Positions 10,706 to 20,539 of a stretch of DNA of 64,000 nt are shown here, piece after piece. The position numbers were made by a program, and so were the translations under genes. The stretch is taken from positions 586,483 through 650,482 of the forward strand of contig JAJOZX010002572.1 of the NCBI GenBank assembly GCA_023014485.1. Reading direction: 5' to 3'. The notes below the pieces were generated by a model. That model was not told the origin of the DNA and made no database searches. It saw nothing but the letters and a program-made list of their open reading frames with translations. The stretch is from Bathynomus jamesi. Taxonomy: Eukaryota > Arthropoda > Malacostraca > Isopoda > Cirolanidae. Numbering within the stretch: the first letter of the stretch is position 1; every line of letters starts with the position of its first letter.

Positions 10706-11612
10706 GCGATTGGTAAATCTCTAGGAGCGCTCCATTTTTCAATATTAAACATACCGTACACTCATAAAACACATACCATTTGAAAGCCCACATTTTTCCG
10801 AGTTTAAAAATGTAGTAATCCAAAAGTATCAATAGCAAATAAAAAGTAACTAGGTTTAAATATAAAACCCTATACCGATCAATTTTTGATGCGTGATCTT
10901 TACGGGGGCTCCGCCCCCGTACCCCCAAGACCTAAATTATACAAATGATAATGTAATAACATATTCATGTTAGGTTAGTTTAGCGTAACAATTACCAAAA
11001 ATACCATCTTACAACACAGACTGAAGATTTATAACTTAGCCAACCTTTATAATGTAATTACGTCACGAGTCAAACAATTAAATCGTTACTTTTTATTTGC
11101 TATTGATACTTTTGGATTACTACATTTTTAGACTCAGAAAAATGTGAGCTTTCAAATGGTATATGTTTTATGAGTGTATGTTTAATATTGAAAAGATAAA
11201 AACGTCCAATGCTTTCTCTTCATCTAGGGCACATGACGAATCAAGTTCTCAAAGTCAGAAACCACACGAACAGCACGTCATAATTCTATCACAAGCACGA
11301 CCAAACTGAATCCAATTAGAAAAAAAAAATAGACAGAACAGAATCTAACCAACTAATTAAGTCGCAGAGTAGCGAAAAAATAGCCCAATCAGGAAAAATA
11401 TTTTATGAAAAAAAGTACATTAGAGCCAAAACAGGAAATATTCACTATAAAAATGTAACTTGTAATTTTTTCTATAATCTTGCATTTGCTATTGATACTT
11501 TTGGATTACTACATTTTTAGACTCAGAAAAATGTGAGCTTTCAAATGGTATATGTTTTATGAGTGTATGTTTAATATTGAAAAATGGAGCGCTCCTAGAG
11601 ATTATCCCAGCG
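10706..11612. mobile_element. Foldback element with about 120-bp arms
   Basis: The left arm (about 10712-10848) begins TAAATCTCTAGGAGCGCTCC and reappears inverted at about 11486-11603. A second inverted partial copy lies at 11082-11203, so the arm occurs three times. Short direct repeats (CAGCGAT) flank the outer ends. The interior contains a GGGGGCTCCGCCCCC palindrome near 10905. No open frame is present. Superfamily unknown. Confidence 0.55.
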
Positions 11613-12265
11613 ATAAAGCTACTTATTTTGGTCTTCCTTGGTGGAGTACTGGTATGAATTCTGCGAAACGTTCTAGGTTCCCTCTATCATATGATAAAGC
11701 AAACCCAATCATTATTATAATATAATAATAATAATAATAATAACAATAATAATTAGTAGTAGTTGAAGTAAATATGTAGCTTCATGACCACCAATTCTTT
11801 GAACTCTGATTCTCCGAAAGTTGGTCACGTGAGAAATTAATTAATCAACCTAGAACGACCAGCTAATGCAGTGTCGGAAATTTTTGTAGAATTAAGTTAT
11901 GAATGTGTGTATTTGAAACGTTACCAATTCGCCCCTTTCGGCGGTAAATACACTGAGCGGCAGAAAAATCGGCCCACTTTGAATATCTCGAAAAGCAAAA
12001 AAGTGGGCAAGCTTCTGTTTATAAATGTTTTACAATTCGAAAATATAGTCTATGAGGTAACCAAATAACGAGACAAAAGAAACGTCAGCTGCGAACACAC
12101 TAGCTGTAGCAAATTTTCGACTTCTTTTAAGAATTCGACAGTCTGACATTCAGTTGCTCTTAGACTGCTAGTGCCACATTTTTCTTCCACAAGTGGGAGT
12201 AGGCATTTGCGTTTAGTAACAGATAAATTTCTAATTCTTTTGGGTTTCAGAATTGGACATTTACA

Positions 12266-12700
12266 ATGGATTTGAGTGCCGTGAACGTCGCAAGAGTCGT
12301 CGCCCTAATTGAAAATGGTCGGAACCAGTGCTACGTCGCCGATGCGCTAGGAATTCCATGAACAACGGTTCGACGTGTCTACCAACTCTATGTGGAGACA
12401 GGAGAGTACACTCGAAGACCAGGATCTGGAAGATCGCGCTGCACATCTGCCCGTGACGATCATTTCATCGTCTTGAGTGTTTTGCGAGATCGTCGCTTGA
12501 CTGCCACAAACGTCCGCAATGAGCTGGAAAGGTCTTGAGACGTCAGTGTATCGGAGTGAACCGTTAGGCGACTTATGGAAAGTGGCTTACATGCTAGAAC
12601 GTCCAGCAATGGGCCCGGAATTGTTCCCACACCACCGCAATGCTCGTCTTGCTTTCGCTTGTGAGCATGTCAATTGGACTATGGTCTAATGGGGACGAGT
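12266..12700 (+). pseudogene. Tc1 transposase N-terminal half (left arm)
   Basis: The frame starts MDLSAVNVARVVALIENG and encodes a paired-like helix-turn-helix that should bind the element ends (QCYVADALGIP..TTVRRVYQLY). In-frame stops are present at about 12359 (TGA) and 12537. The sequence ends where the palindrome centre begins, before the first catalytic Asp. Confidence 0.7.
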
Positions 12701-13232
12701 ATTGTGCACGAACTTTCTCCTGTTCTTCTCCACACTCTTTCCCGTCCATCGGATGTTCGAATATTAAATCTCGATTCGTCCGTGAACAATACTCGTCCCA
12801 ATTGGACCATAGTCCAATTGACTTGCTCACGAGCGAAAGCAAGACGAGCATTGCGGTGGTGTGGGAGCAATTCCGGGCCCATTGATGAACGTTCTAGCAT
12901 GTAAGCCACTTTTCATAAGTTAGTTTCCTTCTGACGGTTCGCTCCGATACACTGACGTTTCGAGACCTTTCCAGCTCATTGCGGACGTTTGTGGCAGTCA
13001 AGCGACGATCTCGCAAAACACTCAAGACGATGAAATGATCGTCACGGGCAGATGTGCAGTGCGATCTTCCAGATCCTGGTCTTCGAGTGTACTCTCCTGT
13101 CTCCACATAGAGTTGGTAGACACGGCGAACCGTTGTTCTTGGAATTCCTAGCGCATCGGCGACGTAACGTTGGTTCTGACCATCTTCAATTAGGGCGACG
13201 ACTCTTGCGACGTTCACGGCACTCAAATCCAT
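12700..13232 (-). pseudogene. Tc1 transposase N-terminal half (right arm)
   Basis: Starts at 13232 with MDLSAVNVARVVALIEDG. It contains the bipartite helix-turn-helix DNA-binding domain (residues about 1-110) and runs, after a break near 12894, to the first catalytic Asp motif LFTDESRF near 12780. The other two catalytic acidic residues are absent, so it is inactive. It is less damaged than the left-arm copy. Confidence 0.75.
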
Positions 13233-13376
13233 TGTAAATGTCCAGTTCTGAAACCCAAAATAATTAGAAGTCTATCTGTTACTAAACACAAATGGCTACT
13301 CCCACTAGTGGAAGAAAAAAGTGGCACTAGCAGTCTTAAGAGCAACTGAATGTCAGACTGTCGAATTCTTAAAAGA

Positions 13377-13575
13377 TAATAATAATAATAATAATGATTG
13401 GAGTTGTTTAACCTCTTTGGCAACATCTAAGGTCATATGACGGAGGGGAGCTACAGCTTTACGTGGGATCCGAACCACGGGTCGCTACATAATCTGGACA
13501 CGGAGGACGGTCTCCCATCCAACTATTACCCAGACCCAATTGTCGCTTAACTTCGCTGAACAACGGCAAGCGGTG
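13377..13575 (-). mobile_element. 5S-rRNA-derived SINE (SINE3 type) with 11-bp target duplication
   Basis: On the minus strand the head reads like 5S rRNA: AGCGAAGTTAAGCGAC, then TGGGTCTGGGTAATAGTTGGATGGGAGACC in the expected order and spacing. It is followed by a unique body and an (ATT)n tail at 13377-13392. The direct repeat TTCTTAAAAGA flanks it (13366-13376 and 13576-13586). The corresponding site in the left arm of the Tc1 palindrome is uninterrupted, giving an empty-site comparison within the same molecule. Confidence 0.8.
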
Positions 13576-14008
13576 TTCTTAAAAGAAGTCGAAAATTAGT
13601 TACAGTTAGTGTGTTCGTAGCTGACGTTGTTTTGTCTCTTTATTTGGTTACCCCATAAACTATATTTTCGAATTTGAAAACTTTTATAAACAGAAGCTTG
13701 CCCACTTTTTTGCTTTTCGCGATATTCCAAGTGGGCCGATTTTTCTGCCGCTCAGTGTAGTTAATCAAAATTAAATTAAATTAAAAAAGTTGAAACTACC
13801 AATTCGTCCCTGTTGGCGGTAAATGGTTAATCAAAACAGCTTAAATTTTAAAAGAAATTCAGGATACTTTGGATAGCTAAAAGAAAACTAGGAGCAAGTG
13901 TAGTTTACGTCTCCCTGACGCAAACGGGGAGACAAATTACACTAGGTCAAAGTTGGGGAACGTAAACTACACTAGGATCTTTAGGAGACATTTTTTAAAT
14001 GAATCCAT

Positions 14009-14071
14009 CAAATAAAACGTTAAAACTAACGAAAATATTACGACTTAACCTAACTAATCGTCATTATATAT

Positions 14072-14105
<34 letters not shown>

Positions 14106-14932
14106 CAGGGTGGGCCGTAAGTTTCCATACATAGGAAAAATTAAACGTTTGTTTTTATGTTTCAGATACCCTAAGAATATGCGTTTGACGTAAGATCTTG
14201 TTTACTGATGAAGCAAATTTTTACGTCAATGGAGAGGTTAATCGGCAAAACATACGTTATTGGAGTAATGCTAACCCTAACTGGCTGAGTCCGACGAAGA
14301 TGTAAGGTGCCGGTAAAGTGATGGTGTGGGCCGGGATATGGGGTGACAGAATTATTGGACCAATTTTTGTCAGTGGAAATCTTAATGCCGAAAGGTATCT
14401 TAACATGTTGCAAGAAGAGATTTTCCCATCCCTGCTAAACGAGGAAGGTAACTTCCCAGTTTACTTCCAGCAAGATGGAGCTCCACCTCATTATGGTCTT
14501 CACGTGCGTCGGTATTTGGATCAGCAGTTTCCGGATGCTTGGATTGGTCGGCGTGGTCCTGTGGAGTGGCCTCCCAGATCCCCAGATCTCACCCCACTTG
14601 ATTTCTATCTTTGGGGGCACTTGAAGGCCATGGTGTATCAGGAAAAGATACGAGACATAAATCATCTAAAGGAACGTATCACCAACGCCATTACAAGCAT
14701 AACGTCAACTGTGCTAATGCGTGTTCATCAACAGTGGGGAACACGTATTGAAATGTGTTTTTCAAAACAATGGCAACCATGTAGAGCATATTATATAAAT
14801 AAAAATGGTTGTCCATAACAAAATGTTTATTTTTCCTATGTATGGAAACTTACGGCCCACCCTGTATATATATATAAATTGACGATTAGTTACGTTAAGT
14901 CGTAATATTTTCGTTAGTTTTAACGTTTTATT
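14009..14932. repeat. Inverted repeat with GACTTAAC/GTTAAGTC core, split by a mariner
   Basis: AAAACGTTAAAACTAACG..TACGACTTAACCTAACTAATCG (14016-14061) reappears inverted at 14880-14930. Between them lie (TA)n tracts and a mariner. The same core appears as compact palindromes at 37920-37970 and 58672-58768. The flanking sequence on both sides shares the GAACGTAAACTACACTAGG phrase of the neighbouring minisatellite. Confidence 0.65.
14106..14864 (+). mobile_element. Mariner-like element, DD41D spacing, internally deleted
   Basis: Perfect ends of about 30 bp start CAGGGTGGGCCGTAAGTTTC, flanked by TA and lying inside (TA)n. The interior keeps the catalytic half of the transposase: first Asp in LFTDEANFY (about 14205), second in FQQDGAPPHY (about 14470), third in SPDLTPLDFYLWG (about 14590), with 41 residues between the second and third. 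An in-frame stop lies near 14304; 14318-14818 is open. The DNA-binding N-terminus is deleted, so it is non-autonomous. Confidence 0.85.
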
Positions 14933-14949
14933 CAATTAGGTATACGCAG

Positions 14950-15800
14950 ACAAAGTTAGGGAACGTAAACTACACTAGGGTAATGTAGGGCAACGTAAAC
15001 TACACTAGGGAATGCAGGGCAACGTAAACTACACTAGGGTAATGCAGGGCAACGTAAACTACACTAGGGTAATGCAGGGCAACGTAAACTACACTAGGGT
15101 AATGCAGGGCAACGTAAACTACACTAGGGTAATGCAGGGCAACGTAAACTACACTAGGGTAATGCAGGGCAACGTAAACTACACTAGGGTAATGCAGGGC
15201 AACGTAAACTACACTAGGGTAATGCAGGGCAACGTAAACTACACTAGGGTAATGCAGGGCAACGTAAACTACACTAGGGTAATGCAGGGCAACGTAAACT
15301 ACACTAGGGTAATGCAGGGCAACGTAAACTACACTAGGGTAATGTAGGGCAACGTAAACTACACTAGGGTAATGTAGGGCAACGTAAACTACACTAGGGT
15401 AATGTAGGGCAACGTAAACTACACTAGGGTAATGTAGGGCAACGTAAACTACACTAGGGTAATGTAGGGCAACGTAAACTACACTAGGGTAATGTAGGGC
15501 AACGTAAACTACACTAGGGTAATGTAGGGCAACGTAAACTACACTAGGGTAATGTAGGGCAACGTAAACTACACTAGGGTAATGTAGGGCAACGTAAACT
15601 ACACTAGGGTAATGTAGGGCAACGTAAACTACACTAGGGTAATGTAGGGCAACGTAAACTACACTAGGGTAATGTAGGGCAACGTAAACTACACTAGGGT
15701 AATGTAGGGCAACGTAAACTACACTAGGGTAATGTAGGGCAACGTAAACTACACTAGGGTAATGTAGGGCAACGTAAACTACACTAGGGTAATGTAGGGC
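14950..15800. repeat. 30-bp minisatellite, about 28 units in two variant blocks
   Basis: The unit is about AACGTAAACTACACTAGGGT plus AATG(C/T)AGGGC. One T-variant unit is followed by about 11 consecutive C-variant units (to about 15320), then about 16 T-variant units (from about 15341). The unit length is a multiple of three and free of stops, so long open frames appear on both strands; they are by-products. Related single units lie at 13890-13980. Confidence 0.9.
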
Positions 15801-16039
15801 ATAATTATTGCATAATGGCACGGTGCTCCATCCTGCTGAAAAACTACTGTGTCAAGAATGCCATCTGTAAGAAGTTGAGGTTCGAGGAATTGTTCAAGCA
15901 TGTCAAGATAATAAACCAATTAACTTTTTTTAAATACACAAATTTGCACCAGAAGTACATATCTTTATGCCAGTATAGCATTTTTTAAAAAAACATCTAA
16001 TGTCACCGAAATAGATAGTGACTTTTGAGACCCTGTATA
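15801..16039 (-). pseudogene. Mariner/Tc1 transposase fragment with terminus
   Basis: The minus strand reads EQFLEPQLLTDGILDTVVFQQDGAPCHY with the second catalytic Asp (about 15900-15810). The far end (15995-16039) is a CAGGGTCTC-type terminus resembling that at 679-718. The rest of the element is missing and the minisatellite abuts it directly. Confidence 0.6.
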
Positions 16040-16379
16040 TTAGAAATTCTTCTAGATTTCATCTGGAGATTGACTGACTGACTGTAAAGGATTGTAAATA
16101 AGGTAATTTGAAGATAAGGTACTTCAGTAGGTACTCTTAAATGTCGAGTAAGTTATGCTTTCAAAGAGCTACTGTTCATTCGATAAGTTACGGTAATAAC
16201 GTTACCGTTCCTTGTTGTGCATGACCACAGGCAGGATATTTATTTTATTATTTGTGGGTGAATTCCTTTATTTTCTGATGTTAAAAAAATGAACTTGAAG
16301 GACGCTTGTAAAACACTTCTTAATACAGTGAAACGCTTTCTCGTTCACGCACATCAGTGGTGCACGTTACCGCGGTGTG

Positions 16380-16417
<38 letters not shown>

Positions 16418-16489
16418 GCTCCTTTTGACATATTCGCGAAGGCTTCCCACTTTACTGTACTTTGCTCGCGAGCCGCCCCACCTAAACAA
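16040..16489. other. Non-coding with short TA/CA microsatellite
   Basis: Unique AT-rich sequence with TA/CA runs at 16381-16413. No recognisable coding content. Confidence 0.5.
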
Positions 16490-16690
16490 TATACGAGGGG
16501 CTGGTCAGAAAATAAGTTTACACGGCATATAATTTCGTAACTAAATGACCTACATTGATTATGTTTGTATCAGGTGAATTCGTTAATCATTGTTGGCAAC
16601 ACTGCACGTCGATTCGGCTGCCATCTACCGTACATTGGTTATATGAGTCAGTTGAACATGGCGGCTCGACTGGAACAGTTCCTCCATCAG
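16490..16690 (+). mobile_element. Possible 5' end of a mariner
   Basis: TACGAGGGGCTGGTCAGAAAATAAG resembles a mariner terminus of the TACGAGGG type. About 150 bp later comes an ATG with MAARLE, like mariner transposase starts that continue ..ARLE..TK.EQR. The frame then diverges. A GTAAGT donor-like site follows at about 16780. Weak evidence. Confidence 0.3.
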
Positions 16691-16869
16691 CTCTGCCGAC
16701 GCAGCTGGTGCAGTACCGCTGGTGAGCCGGCACCCAAAAAGAGGAATTCCTTTGTTAAAAATGATTATACTAAGCTTCAAGTAAGTATGTCTCGTGCAGC
16801 AATCCGATCTTGTTGGTAAAAAAAATATATAATACCTAAATCTCCAAACAGCGCCAATAGTAAGCCACA

Positions 16870-17197
16870 TTTTTTACTAATTAGGTCGAACTTTGTAAAC
16901 AAGTCGAATTTTCTACTATGACTTACTTTTTTGAGGTTAGGTTAGGCTAACTCAGATTAACAAATCAGAGGATGTGTAAAGTTTGAGGAAGCATAAAGGA
17001 CGACTTATTTGAGTTTTGTGAGTTAAAATCCTAACGCGGGTGAAATTCAAAAAATAATCATTGCATACGGTAAAAATAATCGAGTGATTAAAAATTTGAA
17101 AATATAAAATATATAACCTGTTTGACCTACTGGGTAAAAAACATTCACGGACTAAAATTAACACAAATGTTCCACAAACTTGAGAATTTATGACATA
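16870..17197. other. Non-coding
   Basis: AT-rich unique sequence containing GAGGTTAGGTTAGGC at about 16933. No genes seen. Confidence 0.5.
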
Positions 17198-17199
17198 TA

Positions 17200-17999
17200 C
17201 AGGGTGTCCCATAAGTCCGGCATCATGGGAGAAATTCATATTTTTCTATTTCTACAAACCATAATTCATATTTTTCTATTTCTACAAACCATAATTCATA
17301 TTTTTCTTATGCTTGGGATGCCAATTTCCCGTCCACCATTCTGTTCAGTGACGAGGCTGTTTTTTATGGAAATGGTGAGGTAAATCGACAGAACACCCGC
17401 TACTGGTCTCAAAACAACCCTCACTGGTATACCTCTTCAAAAGAACAAGGTGCATCTCGGGTGATGGTATGGTGTGGCATTTGGAAGGATCGCATCATAG
17501 GCCCCCTCTTTTTCGATGAACATGTCACTGGAGGCACTTACCTACGTATGCTCAAGGAAGAAGCATTTCCCAGTGTCTTGAAGGAAATTTCCCAACATGG
17601 TTCCAGCAAGACGGCGCTCCTGCACATTACAGCACCCAAGTAAAGGAATACCTGTACCAACAATTCCCTGGTCATTGGATAGGACGTCGAGGGCCTGTGG
17701 AATGGCCAGCTAGAAGCCCGGATCTCACGCCACTAGACTTTTATCTCTGGGGCCACTTGAAAGCGCTGGTATACGCAGAGAAAATTAGGAGTGTTGAACA
17801 TTTTCGGCAGCGCATTATTGGGGCATGTAACACCATTACTCCTAACATCATTCACCGTGTGCTTGCTGACTGGGTATCACGTCTGAATTTGTGTATTGAA
17901 AACAATGGTGGCCATATTGAGCACGTTCTGTAAATAAAAGCTTTTGTTTTGCCTTTTTTTATTATTTTTCCTATGATGCCGGACTTATGGGACACCCTG
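17200..17999 (+). mobile_element. Internally deleted copy of the DD41D mariner at 59945-61155
   Basis: Ends start CAGGGTGTCCCATAAGTCCG and match those at 59945 and 61155. A 30-bp subterminal unit ending CTACAAACCATA is present in two full copies plus part of a third. About 430 bp, covering the DNA-binding domain, is missing between 17310 and 17312. The rest encodes LFSDEAVFYGNGEVN, VMVWCGIWKDRIIGP and SPDLTPLDFYLWG, but a short deletion near 17583 breaks the frame. Non-autonomous; it could be moved by an intact relative. Confidence 0.85.
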
Positions 18000-18002
18000 T
18001 GT

Positions 18003-18018
18003 ATATATATATATATAT

Positions 18019-18060
<42 letters not shown>

Positions 18061-18080
18061 TTGTGTGTGTGTGTATGGTT
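18003..18080. repeat. (TA)n-(CA)n/(GT)n microsatellite
   Basis: A TA tract followed by CA and its complement GT, adjoining a mariner end. Confidence 0.85.
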
Positions 18081-18119
18081 AAAAGCATGATATTATCATC
18101 ATAACGTTATCATGATTTT

Positions 18120-18410
18120 AACTAATCAGCGTTCATGGACACGGCTTACTGTCTGTACAGGGATCTTGTCCGCTCCTGTATGGAGTACGCTTCTCCTTTA
18201 AGGGGAGCACGCAGTACTAGGCTTTCGACGCATTTTCATTCCTTTTCTGTCCAACGCAAAAGTTAATCAGTATTTTCATTCTTCCATCTACTCAACCGGT
18301 CAATTCTGCAACACTCTTCTTCAATCCATCTTTACCCCTGTCTGTGACCTTCAATCTTTCAAACGCAGTGTGTCCAGGCATCTCGAAAATCCTGGACCTT
18401 AATTTTGGAT
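18120..18410 (+). pseudogene. Jockey-type LINE reverse transcriptase, C-terminal fragment
   Basis: The plus strand contains YRDLVRSCMEYASPL (the ..LVRS..EYASP.W motif after the catalytic core), FYSTGQFCN-like and CDLQSFKRSVSRHL segments in the order found at LINE C-termini, with frame changes between. The same C-terminal pattern occurs at 38690-38995 on the minus strand, so both derive from one family. Confidence 0.7.
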
Positions 18411-19085
18411 CTCGTCTTACTATATCGGAAGAGGGGGGTTGCGGGCATTCGCCCTTCCCCCTTCTTCCTGCATAAAAATTTTTTTAAAATTATAAACTGA
18501 ATCCCATTAATTCTGCCTAAAAAGCTTCCATGCTTTCAACGGCATATTCAGTTTAGAATACTGTAAATACTTTATTGCTATATCAGATATCTAAATTGTA
18601 CAGAAAAATATTGAAGCATATTGCAAAACTTTATGCAACTTTTATTCTTTTTCTGACTATGCGTATGCAGTGATGTGGTTTTATTTTGGTCTTCGCGGCT
18701 CCTATCCTATTTTTTTGCATAATGTCGTCAATAAATGACTTTCGTGATTTGCATTGTCGAGAGATCTCCAGAAACGTATCTTGTGAAAGTGATGGGTGTT
18801 TACTCTCGTAACTATTCAAACCTACTCTTTATGCTAAAGATTCGTTGAATGGACACTCAGCCTTTGGACAGCCTTCGAAGTTGTCAGTCTAGCGGACAGG
18901 TTTATCCATCCCGAGAGAAATTAACAAAAATAATGTCAATCTTGATGCCAAGACGCCAAAAATCTTTTGGAAATTAATTAATATTATTTATAGTAATGAC
19001 GTAGAAACTCTTCGTATATCACTATATGCGTGAGTATATAGACGCACCGATTAATCCACACGGTAATTTGGGTAACATATGAACA
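18411..19085. other. Non-coding
   Basis: 3'-flank of the LINE fragment followed by unique AT-rich sequence. Nothing recognised. Confidence 0.45.
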
Positions 19086-19091
19086 GCACAG

Positions 19092-19133
<42 letters not shown>

Positions 19134-19400
19134 GTTGGGCTTCCGGCATTTTAAGCCTGTGCGGAAATTTGATTGAGTCAGCGAGCAGGCGCTAGTTCGC
19201 TCAGTGACTCTTGACTCTACTCCCACAAAGCAGAGTCACCGCTCCACATTTTCTTTTTACAAGGTGGCGATACATCGCGATACATTTTCTGTATCTTGTA
19301 TCGTATCGCGATACATTTTTATTTGTATCGTATCGAAAGATACGATACAAATAAGTGTCAGTAACGCGATACTTTGTTGTCACGGACTCAGTCAGTGATC
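19092..19400. repeat. (CA)n run followed by a CAGTGTTGGGC end with TATCGCGATAC motifs
   Basis: A CA run (19092-19131) abuts CAGTGTTGGGC, a hAT-like end, and a segment rich in GATACATCGCGATAC and GTATCGTATCGCG (19264-19375), such as hAT subterminal regions carry. No opposite end with a matching duplication was found. Probably a hAT relic. Confidence 0.4.
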
Positions 19401-19536
19401 TTTCCCTAGAATGTCTGATGAATTGTTTGAGAAGTCACTGTTTGTAAAATTCAATAAAAATTGAAAGTAATTCAGTTGTTTCAAATATGTCATATATGAT
19501 TGTGTGTGTGTGTGTGTGTGTGTATGCAGGAATGTG

Positions 19537-19735
19537 TAAAATTGACAATATATGTTAAAATACCTTTTGTCTCTAATTAACTCTTGTTAGTCTTGTGTTA
19601 ATCTTTTTGTTTTTCTGTCCCGTTGTATATATTTTTGGTCATATTGCCTCCACCCTTCATTCCCTGACGAGGTGTACTTCTGAATACACGAAAGGCCTTG
19701 GAATAATTTGTCTTTTTCCCTGTGGGTTTGCATCA
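19537..19735 (+). mobile_element. Penelope-like element terminal fragment
   Basis: TACCTTTTGTCTCTAATTAACTC, then TTCCCTGACGAGGTGTACTTCTGAATACACGAAAGGCCTTGGAATAATTT in pieces, match the 3' part of the Penelope-like element at 43605-43800 in the opposite orientation. No coding part remains. Confidence 0.6.
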
Positions 19736-19736
19736 T

Positions 19737-19751
19737 ATATATATTATACAT

Positions 19752-19793
<42 letters not shown>

Positions 19794-19922
19794 TATCGCA
19801 TCGCATCGCATCGCGATACATATATTATTCATATATCTAGTATTGTAACTAGATACATTTTTGCCAATGTATCGAGTATCGTATCGCGTTACTTTTTTAG
19901 GCCCCAATACACCACCCTGTGT

Positions 19923-19968
<46 letters not shown>
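19737..19968. repeat. (TA)n, TATCGCATCGC motifs and (CA)n
   Basis: A TA tract (about 19737-19790) leads into TCGTATCGCATCGCATCGC and GTATCGAGTATCGTATCGCG, then CACCACCCTG and a CA run (19925-19968). The middle part resembles the end of a hAT-like element of the same kind as 19132-19400. Confidence 0.5.
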
Positions 19969-19969
<1 letters not shown>

Positions 19970-19970
<1 letters not shown>

Positions 19971-20536
19971 CCAATCCTGATGAAACTAATTCATTATACT
20001 GTAATAAACGTCTACAGTAGGGAGCGAAAAATGGGTCAGTTAAATTTGTAAAAATCTTGGCCTATACATAAATCATTGAAATGTTTATCACATATTTTAG
20101 TTTTATGTTAGGGCTAAATTTTAAGTCCACTCTTCTACAATTATAGACGTCCATATATTAAAAAATCTTCGTTTTTAGGGAAATTAAAAAATTTATGCTG
20201 TTTGTGAACGTTTCTACATTGTTACATAGTATTGTATCACACTTTAAAGGCATTTTGCACATATTTACAATTACAATAAACAAACTTTAACTTTGACTGC
20301 TTTGATTATGATGATTATATTAGTTTTTAACTTACAGTTGTCATGACGTCATTAACCTCCAACCTCTATGAGTGGCTGCAAAAATAGTCCCCAACCGAGT
20401 TGCATGATTATAATAATAGAATTTTTAAGGGTATAATTAACTGAGAAATTATAAATTAAATACTAATTTTATAAAAATAAATTTTATATGTTGAAATTAC
20501 ATAATAAAACTTGTCTGATTTATCCTTTTTAAAAAT
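19970..20536. other. Non-coding AT-rich
   Basis: No recognisable feature. Confidence 0.5.
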
Positions 20537-20539
20537 GTA

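Larger units (their letters stand above)
11951..13757. mobile_element. Tc1 foldback: two 5' halves of one transposon head to head
   Basis: Both ends are the same Tc1-type terminus, CACTGAGCGGCAGAAAAATC, pointing outward and flanked by TA (11949-11950 and 13758-13759). From 11951 to about 12704 the sequence reappears inverted from about 12784 to 13757, with an 80-bp single-copy centre. Each arm carries the transposase N-terminal half; the catalytic C-terminal half is missing from both. The right arm contains a SINE (13377-13575) that the left arm lacks. Identical ends and the TA flanks suggest the inverted structure itself could have been mobilised. Confidence 0.8.

Noticed and set aside
13377..13575. 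Genuine 5S rRNA gene
   Set aside because: Only part of the 5S sequence is kept, it has a foreign body and ATT tail, and a target duplication flanks it.
15000..15821. Long minus-strand frame of identical 10-residue repeats
   Set aside because: It is the stop-free translation of the 30-bp minisatellite; the opposite strand is open too. No start context, no composition change, no gene evidence.
16289..16540. 83-codon plus-strand frame
   Set aside because: It crosses a TA/CA microsatellite and a probable mariner end; no protein-like pattern.
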